In this document: positions 57,630 to 64,000 of the stretch, piece by piece
Layout of the letters: every line of letters starts with the position of its first letter
How positions within the stretch are numbered: the stretch's first letter is position 1
Assembly: GCF_964212655.1 (NCBI RefSeq)
Contig: NZ_OZ156465.1
Span: 2,356,001 to 2,420,000, forward strand
Length of the DNA stretch: 64,000 bases
From: Candidatus Thiodiazotropha sp. LNASS1
Lineage (GTDB): Bacteria; Pseudomonadota; Gammaproteobacteria; Chromatiales; Chromatiaceae
Direction of reading: 5' to 3'
Translations under genes and position numbers: made by a program
Notes under the pieces: model-generated
Told to the model about the DNA's origin: nothing
Seen by the model: only the letters and a program-made list of their open reading frames with translations
The model's database searches: none

Positions 57630-58403
57630 TCACCCTGCATACCATTCCTTGAGCTTTCGATATCCCTTTATGGCGAGAGCTCCAGGCACCAGAACCAACA
57701 GGCCCATTGTGTAAGCGAGGATTGCTGCCACTACAGTGTTTTCAAGAAACATAAGCATAGCGACAACGAATAGGAAACCCACTAGCGTTCCTGCTAATGC
57801 CGCCGTTGGTTGTGTTACGCCCATGAACTGTTGTTGAGCGACTCGGAATTTGCAGTTAACCCCTTTGTGCAAAACCTCAAGCCATATTTCTGGGCTTGTT
57901 TCGCCATCGACGGTGTTCAGAAACTCGAATCGAACTGTTTGGCCTCGATTAAAGGTGGGAATGATGTAATCCCGCTGATGCCAATAGAAATCAAACTGCT
58001 GCTCCGTTGGTTCCTGTCCATCCGGAACTGCAATATCATGCTTATAGTTTTCGGTGAAATCGACAATTCTGGTAGTGCCGACTATTTGGGTGTGCTGAGT
58101 AAGTAGCTTTGAATTGTTCGTAAACACCCGAACAACCACGCCCTCGAAATCTTTGGTGCTCTGATTTATGAGCTCAATTGTTGATAGATATAGACGCGCT
58201 ACTTGATTGCCGTTCCATGTGACCTGGACGGACCCGTAAATAGCATCGTCAGCTGATTGCCCTACTTGGTTGTGAAGAACGTTGTAGGTGAATAGCGACC
58301 TGCGATTGAGCCACTGCTGCACGAGGACAGCGGTGAGAATGCCGCCGAACGCGGATAGCAGCGCCAATACAACCTTGTTTTCGATAAGAGTAGATATATC
58401 CAT
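57630..58403 (-). CDS. orphan membrane cassette protein
   Basis: 257 residues: N-terminal helix (about 11-29), a beta-rich domain of about 170 residues (TVRFEFLNTVDGETSPEIWLEVL), and two C-terminal helices (about 205-245). I choose ATG 58403 (AAGAAG upstream), since the upstream in-frame GTG at 58424 lies inside attC site E. No homologue recognised. Confidence 0.72.
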   Translation of the reverse strand: MDISTLIENKVVLALLSAFGGILTAVLVQQWLNRRSLFTYNVLHNQVGQSADDAIYGSVQVTWNGNQVARLYLSTIELINQSTKDFEGVVVRVFTNNSKLLTQHTQIVGTTRIVDFTENYKHDIAVPDGQEPTEQQFDFYWHQRDYIIPTFNRGQTVRFEFLNTVDGETSPEIWLEVLHKGVNCKFRVAQQQFMGVTQPTAALAGTLVGFLFVVAMLMFLENTVVAAILAYTMGLLVLVPGALAIKGYRKLKEWYAG

Positions 58404-58413
58404 TCTTCTTTGC

Positions 58414-58499
58414 GCTAACGCCACGCATCACCGGAACCAAAAAGCAGCGCGAGGAACGAGCGCCGCTTTTTGGTGTCCGAGTGCATGCGATTGTTAGTC
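58414..58499 (-). other. attC site E
   Basis: CGCTAAC (58414-58420) and GTTAGTC (58493-58499) bound an 86-bp site with complementary arms CACGCATCACCGGAACC and GGTGTCCGAGTGCATGCG and a central CAAAAAGC/GCTTTTTG stem. The HNH-nucleosidase stop TAA is inside the R-box. Confidence 0.85.
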
Positions 58500-59948
58500 G
58501 ATATTGTTCGAATTGAACTCGTTAAAAGCTTCGTCCAGGCCTGCTATCTGCTTCTTTCTTTCAAACAACAATATTAACTCTCTTACTCTTGCTGATTTGC
58601 GCTCGCCTGGTAATTCGTCGACATCTACGCCGAGAACAAAACAGAAGCTTTTAAAATTCTCCATATCCATTGCGTCGCAAAGGTTATTAAATAACCTTTT
58701 GCGCACCTCAACCTTGGTTTCTTTTGTTGTTTCCTTTGGATGAGGCGTGGTTTCAGTAACCTTGGGCCAATCACCAGCCGAAGGCGCAACTGGGCGACTT
58801 TCTATGAATACACGCAGATAAGCCGCAGCAGCGTGGGCTGCATAAGATTGCCAGTTATCATTTTTTTGGTTGTCGGCAAAATCACAGATAGATCGAATAG
58901 TTATAAAGCCAACCTTCTTTAGCGCCCCGAAAGCAGCGGACGCAACTCCCGCACTTTCCATTTCGATGCCAATCAGGTTCCGCTGTGACGAAAGAAGCCT
59001 TTGGACTTCTTGAGAGGAAGCAATAACTTTCTCACCAGATGCAACGGGACCGATATGTATTTTTGGCAATTCCGTAGACGCTTCAGAATGATCAGGGCGA
59101 GAAGGGAGGCTATTTCGCCACGCAGAATTTTCCAGATTAAGAAAACCATCTAAAAGCGTGCGATCCGCCAAAAATTGCCTATTTCGTACATCTGTCTGAC
59201 TGTCTCGAACTTTTCCAGGTTCATAGTAGACAATTGACTCTGATACGATAATGTCTCCTAGTCGTTGAGTATTGCTGTTTATTCCCCCTGCAATTCCAGC
59301 AACGAGAATATATCGAGGATTCCAACGGTTAATTAGGTCTGCTGTAGCATGTGCAGCATCTAAATTACCCATTGTTGGCAAAAGCGTTACAACAATTCGG
59401 TAATGGTCGCGGATGCCAGTTCGAACAGTTGCTTTATAATAAGTCCGAGAATCCTCTTGTGAGGCCTGAACACGTCCCAATTCAGGTATATGCTTTTTAA
59501 GTGCATCGAGTTCTTTTGGAAGTGCTACAACTACCGCGAAATCCACCGTTTCCACATCAACTTGACGGGCCAAATCTGTAGTGAGAACTTCATCTTGAGA
59601 GATTCCAGCACTTGCTGCCGCTAGAATTGCAGCAACATTTTCTTCATGATTTTTCTTAAGTGTTTTTAACTGCTCTGCGGAATACACCTCAGGCTCTTGA
59701 TCAATCAAGCTGTGGTGTGTAGGACAAAGAATAATAATATTCTCTTCTTTGTTTCGTTCCTCTTCAGACAGCGATGGGTCAAAACGCGGACCGCCAGGTG
59801 ACGCCGCATGTATATGACACATTTCACCTAACAGCGCGCCTGAAATGGCATCAACTAACGCTGTTGTGCAACCCGGAAAGGCACAAATACCACCCGAGGA
59901 CGCAAAGAGGCGCTTGACTGTTTTCTGTCTGATGCTGGCTCTTCTCAT
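58494..59948 (-). CDS. HNH-nucleosidase-EAD fusion, candidate immune effector
   Basis: 484 residues in three modules. Residues 15-105: zinc HNH nuclease domain (Cys22/Cys27, CHIHAAS, Asn70, LCPTHHSLID). Residues 135-385: purine-phosphorylase-superfamily nucleosidase with VVALPKELDALKK, LVAGIAGG, GIEMESAGVASAAF and catalytic Asp356 in SICDFADNQKNDNWQSYAA; this version resembles the N-terminal effector domain of fungal NLRs more than housekeeping MTAN. Residues 412-478: a death-like effector-associated domain (FCFVLGVDVDELPG...RVRELILLFERK). The combination suggests abortive defence by nuclease or (d)NTP/NAD-type base cleavage, with an EAD partner elsewhere. Cassette gene; ATG 59948. Confidence 0.85.
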   Translation of the reverse strand: MRRASIRQKTVKRLFASSGGICAFPGCTTALVDAISGALLGEMCHIHAASPGGPRFDPSLSEEERNKEENIIILCPTHHSLIDQEPEVYSAEQLKTLKKNHEENVAAILAAASAGISQDEVLTTDLARQVDVETVDFAVVVALPKELDALKKHIPELGRVQASQEDSRTYYKATVRTGIRDHYRIVVTLLPTMGNLDAAHATADLINRWNPRYILVAGIAGGINSNTQRLGDIIVSESIVYYEPGKVRDSQTDVRNRQFLADRTLLDGFLNLENSAWRNSLPSRPDHSEASTELPKIHIGPVASGEKVIASSQEVQRLLSSQRNLIGIEMESAGVASAAFGALKKVGFITIRSICDFADNQKNDNWQSYAAHAAAAYLRVFIESRPVAPSAGDWPKVTETTPHPKETTKETKVEVRKRLFNNLCDAMDMENFKSFCFVLGVDVDELPGERKSARVRELILLFERKKQIAGLDEAFNEFNSNNID

Positions 59949-59973
59949 TCGTACTTCACGATCATGCTTTTTC

Positions 59974-60063
59974 GACTAACGACAAGAATATGGGGCGGAT
60001 CGCCGCGTAGCGGTGAGACGTCCCAGCTGCCCAACGGGCAGCGACATGATTCGCTTGTTATGC
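59974..60063 (-). other. attC site F
   Basis: GACTAAC (59974-59980) and GTTATGC (60057-60063) bound a 90-bp site. CGACAAG pairs with CTTGT, and an internal GCTGC/GCAGC stem is present. The TAA of the next gene lies in the R-box. Confidence 0.8.
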
Positions 60064-60435
60064 ATTGCTAACACCTCTCCAGAGCATTACTGGTAGTACG
60101 AGCACACCAGAAGCAAACCAAAGCGAAAGGAGTACCGAAGCATACCAAGAAAATATGACTTTAGCAGTGCGACCGTTGCCCTCGAGTTGTTCTATCGAAC
60201 CTTTGGATAGAGAGCCCTCACTGGAAAACCAATATATTGTGAGAAGAAGGCCCCACGAAATAATCAGGGCTGAAAGCAAACCGCCAAACATTACTAGGGC
60301 GATAGCTGGGCTCAGGATCGGCTCAAGGGAAATGCTGGCGACCACACCAAATACGCTTGCTACGGCAACAACCCATAGTATTTTTCGGGTGCTTAGTAGC
60401 CGATTACCAATCTTTTCGTACGTGGTCGGTGTCAT
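60058..60435 (-). CDS. small three-helix membrane cassette protein
   Basis: 125 residues with three predicted helices (about 19-38, 44-68, 95-118) and a short acidic loop. No family recognised. The ribosome site is unclear; the gene lies between attC sites F and G. Confidence 0.7.
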   Translation of the reverse strand: MTPTTYEKIGNRLLSTRKILWVVAVASVFGVVASISLEPILSPAIALVMFGGLLSALIISWGLLLTIYWFSSEGSLSKGSIEQLEGNGRTAKVIFSWYASVLLSLWFASGVLVLPVMLWRGVSNA

Positions 60436-60450
60436 CGTTTTATTTTTTCT

Positions 60451-60516
60451 GCATAACGTTGCCTTCAGCGGAGCAGGTGCGGCAGCGACTGTATCCGCTG
60501 AAAGGCCTGGTTATAA
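60451..60516 (-). other. attC site G
   Basis: GCATAAC (60451-60457) and GTTATAA (60510-60516) bound a 66-bp site: TTGCCTTCAGCGGA pairs with TCCGCTGAAAGGC. It is nearly identical to site H. The TAA of the next gene lies in the R-box. Confidence 0.88.
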
Positions 60517-60840
60517 GTCCTTAATTTTTTCAACTGCCTCTTCATATGTGTCTTTGATAATTATCCTGATTAGCGCAGGACAATCGTCGTCCGCCATACA
60601 TATTTGTAGAGATTGATTGTGATATTTAACCCGTTCGATGAGCTTCTCTTTTGTTTTTGGTGCTTGATCAATGTCTTTTCCATTCAACCCAATTAGCGCG
60701 CCTCTAACCGCCCATAAATCTGTTGAATAGTACCGAAGTTGTCCATCCTTAGTTCTTTCTACATACCCAAGCATGTACCCACCATAGAATGACCCAATTC
60801 CTACTACTAGCACTGTAAAGATGATTGCGACTGTTTTCAT
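60511..60840 (-). CDS. small single-helix cassette protein
   Basis: 109 residues: an N-terminal helix (about 5-27, possibly a signal anchor) and a charged domain with one Cys pair (QICMADDDCPAL). The ATG starts 6 bp from the attC R-box, so there is almost no leader and no ribosome site; translation may depend on coupling. No family recognised. Confidence 0.7.
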   Translation of the reverse strand: MKTVAIIFTVLVVGIGSFYGGYMLGYVERTKDGQLRYYSTDLWAVRGALIGLNGKDIDQAPKTKEKLIERVKYHNQSLQICMADDDCPALIRIIIKDTYEEAVEKIKDL

Positions 60841-60846
60841 TGGAAC

Positions 60847-60912
60847 TTATAACGTTGCCTTCAGCGGAGCAGGCGCGTTAGCGACTGTGTCCGCTGGAAG
60901 GCCTGGTTATAC
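60847..60912 (-). other. attC site H
   Basis: TTATAAC (60847-60853) and GTTATAC (60906-60912) bound a 66-bp site with arms TTGCCTTCAGCGGA and TCCGCTGGAAGGC, differing from site G by only about ten bases. Confidence 0.88.
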
Positions 60913-61243
60913 GTTCTCTCGCTCAACTTCCACCTAATAAAAATGCAATAATTGCCCAAAACAACCCTTCCCCTGCCAAATAAGACCCCACTCCTGTCTC
61001 TTTTGATTTATTTTCTAATGCGGGAAGAAGTTTCTTTAACTCCCCTTCATCAAAAAATACTCCAATACATTCTGGACATAGGTCTAGCTCAACGCCTCGA
61101 ACAGTAATTTGAAAAAGCTGTTGGTTTTTACATTCAGGGCAGTTTCTGTCTTTATTTGTTGTTTTCAGTGTTTCAAATGAACTTTTAAGGTCGTTTAGTA
61201 AAAGTGTGTTGTTCTCGCTTTCAAGAATAATCTTTAGTGACTC

Positions 61244-62326
61244 GCGGTTTCAAGTAATAACTGCAATTCAATTACGCAACGAGCAAATCTTCTCGCTGCC
61301 CCATAAATAGTTCATTCGGTGACCTGTTGCCTCTTGTAGCTCTTGGTCTATTGTTGAGGCGGCTCATTACATGCTCAATTTGAGCATCAGTCACCTGGTT
61401 AAAGTCAGTACCCTTAGGAAAATACTGTCTGATCAATCCATTCGTATTTTCATTGATCCCACGCTCCCACGATGCATATGGGTGGGCAAAATAGATATCG
61501 GCTCCCAATCCTTCAGCGATAGTTTCATGCCTGGCAAATTCAAGGCCATTATCCAAAGTGATCGTTTTCAATCTATCCTTCAGGTGCTGCAAACCCTGAA
61601 CGGCTGCTTCAGCCAGAAGATCTGCCCGCTTGCCAGTTAATCTCACAATCACGGTATACAGCGTTTTACGCTCAACCATAGTCAATAGCGCACTTCTGCG
61701 CCCCTTGCCAATGATGGTATCTCCCTCCCAATCACCAATACGAATCCCTCTGTCGACAACCATTGGGCGATCATCAATGCTGACCCGGCCCTTGATCTTT
61801 CCACGCCGATCATAGCTACCATAGCGCTTACGATATGGTTTTGAGGCAACTCTCAGGTGCGTGTACAAATTACCACCGCTTTCCTTATCAGCATAAATCA
61901 GCTGATACACTGTTTCATGATGCAATGAGATGCCTTTGTGTCTGGCCAGATAGCTCACGACTTGCTGTGGGCTTAATTCCTGACGAATCAATGACTCAAT
62001 GGCACTTATGACATCACGGGTCACTTTGCGGGCCTTATAGGCCCCTTTGCGCCGTGCATCTGACAACCTTTGCGCTTGTTTTGGCCTGTATCCACGCAAT
62101 CCTTGGTTGCGCCTCAGCTCACGACTGATGGTGGAGGGACTTCGCCCCACCAGACCTGCAATCTCTTTCTGCGAATGTCCGGCTTTCTTTAGCATGAAAA
62201 TTTGATATCGTTCATTCTCGGTCAGCTGGTTGTAGCTCATAAGTGCTTCATCTCTTGGTCGGGAGAAGCGCTGACTCTACCAGCTGGCCTCTCTTCTACC
62301 AATTGCACTTATTATCCGAAACCGCC
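61244..62326 (-). mobile_element. IS30-family insertion sequence
   Basis: 1083 bp with imperfect ends: left GCGGTTTCAAGTAATAACTG and right (complement) GCGGTTTCGGATAATAAGTG, offset by one base at the right end. ACTC flanks both sides (61240-61243 and 62327-62330), a 4-bp target duplication. The single transposase is intact. Confidence 0.88.
61272..62240 (-). CDS. IS30-family transposase
   Basis: 322 residues: N-terminal helix-turn-helix (SQKEIAGLVGRSPSTISREL) and the DDE domain (GDWEGDTIIGKG, TLDNGLEFA, ERGINENTNGLIRQYFPKGTDF). It lies in the IS30 element with intact catalytic motifs and normal length, so it is probably active or recently active. Confidence 0.95.
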   Translation of the reverse strand: MSYNQLTENERYQIFMLKKAGHSQKEIAGLVGRSPSTISRELRRNQGLRGYRPKQAQRLSDARRKGAYKARKVTRDVISAIESLIRQELSPQQVVSYLARHKGISLHHETVYQLIYADKESGGNLYTHLRVASKPYRKRYGSYDRRGKIKGRVSIDDRPMVVDRGIRIGDWEGDTIIGKGRRSALLTMVERKTLYTVIVRLTGKRADLLAEAAVQGLQHLKDRLKTITLDNGLEFARHETIAEGLGADIYFAHPYASWERGINENTNGLIRQYFPKGTDFNQVTDAQIEHVMSRLNNRPRATRGNRSPNELFMGQREDLLVA

Positions 62327-62438
62327 ACTCACTATTTATCCACGTGCCATTACAGTAAAAGCATGTATGTGTAATTATGCCTTTACTTGTGGTTTCTTCC
62401 ATTTTTTCAATGCAACGTGGGCAATCCATAATTTTTAC

Positions 62439-62480
62439 GTATAACGATTTGGGTTAGTGGTGAGCAAACTTGTAGCGCAG
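62439..62480 (-). other. attC site I, left half (split by IS3)
   Basis: GTATAAC (62439-62445), GGGTTAGTGG and GCAAACT form one arm of an attC. The other half is at 63709-63748; removing the IS and one CAG restores a 79-bp site with all arms complementary. Confidence 0.88.
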
Positions 62481-62507
62481 TGATGTTCCCCAAAATAAGT
62501 TGACACA

Positions 62508-63362
62508 TTAAATTTTCGACTTTGCATATTGCTCCGGAGACATGTAACCCAAACTTGAGTGTAATCTCTTCCGATTATAAAAACGAATATAGTTCTTCGT
62601 TTTTCTTTTAAAGTCCTCAAGATCAGAAAATCTTTCCGTATAATACATTTCAGACTTATAGGTATGAAAAAATGACTCCATATGAGCATTATCATAGCAG
62701 TTACCCTTGCCCGACATGCTTTGCTTAATTGACATATCACTCAACATTTTACCAATCTTATGATTTGCATACTCAATACCGCGATCTGAATGAAATATCT
62801 TCGGTATCGCATTAGGATGTTTTTTCCTTGCCTTGTTAAAGGTTCGTGCGATCAATTCAGCGTCTCTTGTTTTGCCAATCTCTTCTCCTACCAATTCTCG
62901 GCTACATAGATCCATAATAACCGATAAATACACATACTCACCGTAAAGCCGCGTGTAGGTGAAGTCTGCTACCCATACTTCATGGGGCTTGTCTGGCATG
63001 GGCATATCAAGCAAAAGGTTCTTCTTAGCAATCTTAGAGCCAGGTTGCCATTGCCTGGGCTTGTATCGTCGATCCATTTTTGCCCGTATTCCTGCTTCCC
63101 TCATCAGATTAGCAACTGTGTTCTCACAACGTGAATAACCCCTGTTTTTCAACTCTCGAGTCATCCTCGGGCTACCGTATATTTCCTTTACCTCTCGATG
63201 AATCTGTACAATTTCTTTCACAACCATGCTGTTGTACACATCTCGTAAAGATCCAGGTCGGTTCCTCCATGCATAATAGCCACCACGGGTGACCCCCAAC
63301 AACCGACAAAGAGGCGCAATACCATATTCATGGTGTAAATCATCAATTACTTGGAAGGCTTC
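62508..63362 (-). CDS. IS3-family transposase OrfB (reached by -1 frameshift)
   Basis: DDE integrase-fold transposase: WVADFTYTRL, FHSDRGIEYAN and YDNAHMESFFHTYKSEM give Asp, Asp, Glu. The frame runs upstream to the A8G run at 63362-63370, where a -1 slip from OrfA yields the OrfAB fusion. An independent start near 63302 is weak. Confidence 0.9.
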   Translation of the reverse strand, partial: EAFQVIDDLHHEYGIAPLCRLLGVTRGGYYAWRNRPGSLRDVYNSMVVKEIVQIHREVKEIYGSPRMTRELKNRGYSRCENTVANLMREAGIRAKMDRRYKPRQWQPGSKIAKKNLLLDMPMPDKPHEVWVADFTYTRLYGEYVYLSVIMDLCSRELVGEEIGKTRDAELIARTFNKARKKHPNAIPKIFHSDRGIEYANHKIGKMLSDMSIKQSMSGKGNCYDNAHMESFFHTYKSEMYYTERFSDLEDFKRKTKNYIRFYNRKRLHSSLGYMSPEQYAKSKI

Positions 63363-63658
63363 TTTTTTTTGGCTTCGCCTAGCTCCTTGAGTTTTTTTAA
63401 GACAGCATTCTCCATCTTTAGCTGCTTGTTCTCTTTTTCCAGCTGTTTCAGCTGGTCCTTTAGCTTTAGGTCTGCCTGAAAGTCTATTTTCTTTGGCATT
63501 CTATTGAGTAACCCCGCATCTCGCAGTTCCTTTTTCCAACGATACAGCGAAAATGTATGTATGCCTATCTCCTCGGCTACCTCACTGGCTAGAATTCCTG
63601 GTCTGCTGGCTTTAAGTACTGCCTGTATCTTTATATCTAAAGAATGATTCTTTCTCAT
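63347..63658 (-). CDS. IS3-family transposase OrfA
   Basis: 103 residues: helix-turn-helix (LDIKIQAVLKA, SEVAEEIGIHTFSLYRWKKEL) and a leucine-zipper-like tail (LKQLEKENKQLKMENAVLKKL). The end of the gene contains the A8G slippery run for OrfAB production. Confidence 0.9.
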   Translation of the reverse strand: MRKNHSLDIKIQAVLKASRPGILASEVAEEIGIHTFSLYRWKKELRDAGLLNRMPKKIDFQADLKLKDQLKQLEKENKQLKMENAVLKKLKELGEAKKKKPSK

Positions 63659-63708
63659 GTAACACCTCTCGTTGTTATTGAGGTGTCAATTATTTTTGGG
63701 GAGGCTCA

Positions 63709-63748
63709 CAGCGGAGAGTTTGCGATCCACTAGACCCATTGGTTATAC
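63709..63748 (-). other. attC site I, right half
   Basis: Begins with the duplicated CAG, then AGTTTGC, CCACTAGACCC and GTTATAC (63742-63748), complementary to the left half at 62439-62480. Confidence 0.88.
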
Positions 63749-63763
63749 CTTTTTGAGATATTT

Positions 63764-64000
63764 TCATTGTTCATCACTTTTAGAATTAGCGATTTCTTCA
63801 TATAGAATATCCTGACATAAAGCTATGCACTCATTACAAATAAACACACTTGGGCCAGCAATCATTTTAAAGACTTCATTTTTATTTTTCCCACAAAACG
63901 AGCAATAAATCATTTTACTTTGTGTTGCTTCACTTTTAGATGATTCAGGAGAACTTTCTTCTTTCTCGGTTTCGCCATTAATTGATTTTGTAACACTCAT
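63764..64000 (-). CDS. ClpX-type C4 zinc-finger cassette protein
   Basis: 78 residues ending at TGA near 63764, with ATG at the last base of the window. Residues 31-66 match the ClpX N-terminal zinc-binding domain ([18 protein letters not shown] and [12 protein letters not shown]; Cys33, 36, 55, 58). There is no AAA+ domain. ClpX's domain binds substrates and adaptors, so this free copy might modulate or recruit for ClpXP. Upstream sequence is outside the window. Confidence 0.85.
   Translation of the reverse strand: MSVTKSINGETEKEESSPESSKSEATQSKMIYCSFCGKNKNEVFKMIAGPSVFICNECIALCQDILYEEIANSKSDEQ

Larger units (their letters stand above)
60923..62429 (-). pseudogene. zinc-ribbon (zf-TFIIB) cassette gene split by IS30
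   Basis: A minus-strand gene with ATG at 62429 and TGA at 60925-60923, interrupted at codon 34 by an IS30 element. Deleting the IS (61244-62326) and one ACTC copy gives an uninterrupted 139-residue protein with two zinc-ribbon Cys sets (CPRC...CFYC and CPEC...CPECIGVFFDEGELKKLL) and a C-terminal helix. This is the zf-TFIIB pattern. The intact frame after removal supports recent insertion. No stand-alone function is predictable. Confidence 0.85.
62481..63708 (-). mobile_element. IS3-family (IS150-type) insertion sequence
   Basis: 1228 bp with terminal repeats starting TGATGTTCCCCAAAATAAG (left) and TGAGCCTCCCCAAAAATAA (right, complement), 20 of 26 bases identical. CAG flanks both sides (62478-62480 and 63709-63711), a 3-bp duplication. 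OrfA and OrfB are intact with a frameshift window. It was inserted into attC site I. Confidence 0.92.

Noticed and set aside
57810-58106. Plus-strand frame inside the 57630-58403 cassette gene
   Set aside because: All cassettes run on the minus strand and it lacks a ribosome site; treated as a shadow.
1-64000. CRISPR arrays, rRNA and additional tRNA genes
   Set aside because: No regular direct repeats with spacers, no rRNA-like stretch and no cloverleaf other than the tRNA-Gln were seen. The palindromic repeats at the right are attC sites.

Overview
The window looks like chromosomal DNA of a gammaproteobacterium. Housekeeping blocks TPR-ispE-tRNA-Gln-prs-rplY-pth and hemA-prfA-prmC-moeB, a rhombosortase, and very many c-di-GMP and hybrid-kinase genes would fit a free-living or symbiotic sulfur-oxidiser of the Chromatiales type. 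That lineage guess comes from gene order and general character, not from a database match.

Layout. (1) 3-4513: housekeeping genes. (2) 4658-8946: a LolA-like carrier, two FtsX/LolC-E-like permeases and a LolD-like ATPase, probably a lipid or lipoprotein export system. (3) 9000-32479: a dense sensory region. It holds a minus-strand operon (di-iron MBL protein, kinase, REC-HD-GYP, dCache-PAS protein), a dCache-PAS-PAS-GGDEF-EAL protein and an Aer-like chemoreceptor. It also holds a haem-type periplasmic protein coupled to a giant hybrid kinase, a second REC-HD-GYP, another hybrid kinase, and a TonB receptor-YfiR-CHASE8 kinase set. (4) 32579-38855: LolA-like, DUF1302 and MMPL/RND operon. (5) 39201-44903: hemA-prfA-prmC, a small protein, moeB-like, rhombosortase, lipoprotein. 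(6) 45080-51357: an AT-richer accessory block with a metallopeptidase remnant, a GAF-LuxR regulator, a nitrilase-family amidase, and an apparent periplasmic oxidation cluster (SnoaL-like protein, SDR, cytochrome c, Tat-exported bicovalent flavoprotein). (7) 51722-54382: DUF2157-DUF4401-GDYXXLXY trio. (8) 54383-54784: transposon remnants. (9) 54778-64000: an integron cassette array.

The array is the main discovery. Nine attC-like sites plus one truncated site separate ten cassettes, all with genes on the minus strand, so attI and an integrase, if present, should lie beyond position 64000. Cassettes carry a VapBC-like toxin-antitoxin pair with its own palindromic operator, a GT51 transglycosylase with an altered active site, several orphan membrane proteins and lipoproteins, two zinc-ribbon proteins, and an HNH-nucleosidase-death-like (EAD) fusion that looks like an undescribed single-gene immune effector. 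Two insertion sequences entered the array. An IS3-family element sits inside an attC (3-bp CAG duplication) and an IS30-family element sits inside a zinc-ribbon gene (4-bp ACTC duplication). Removing each one in silico restores a perfect attC and an intact reading frame.
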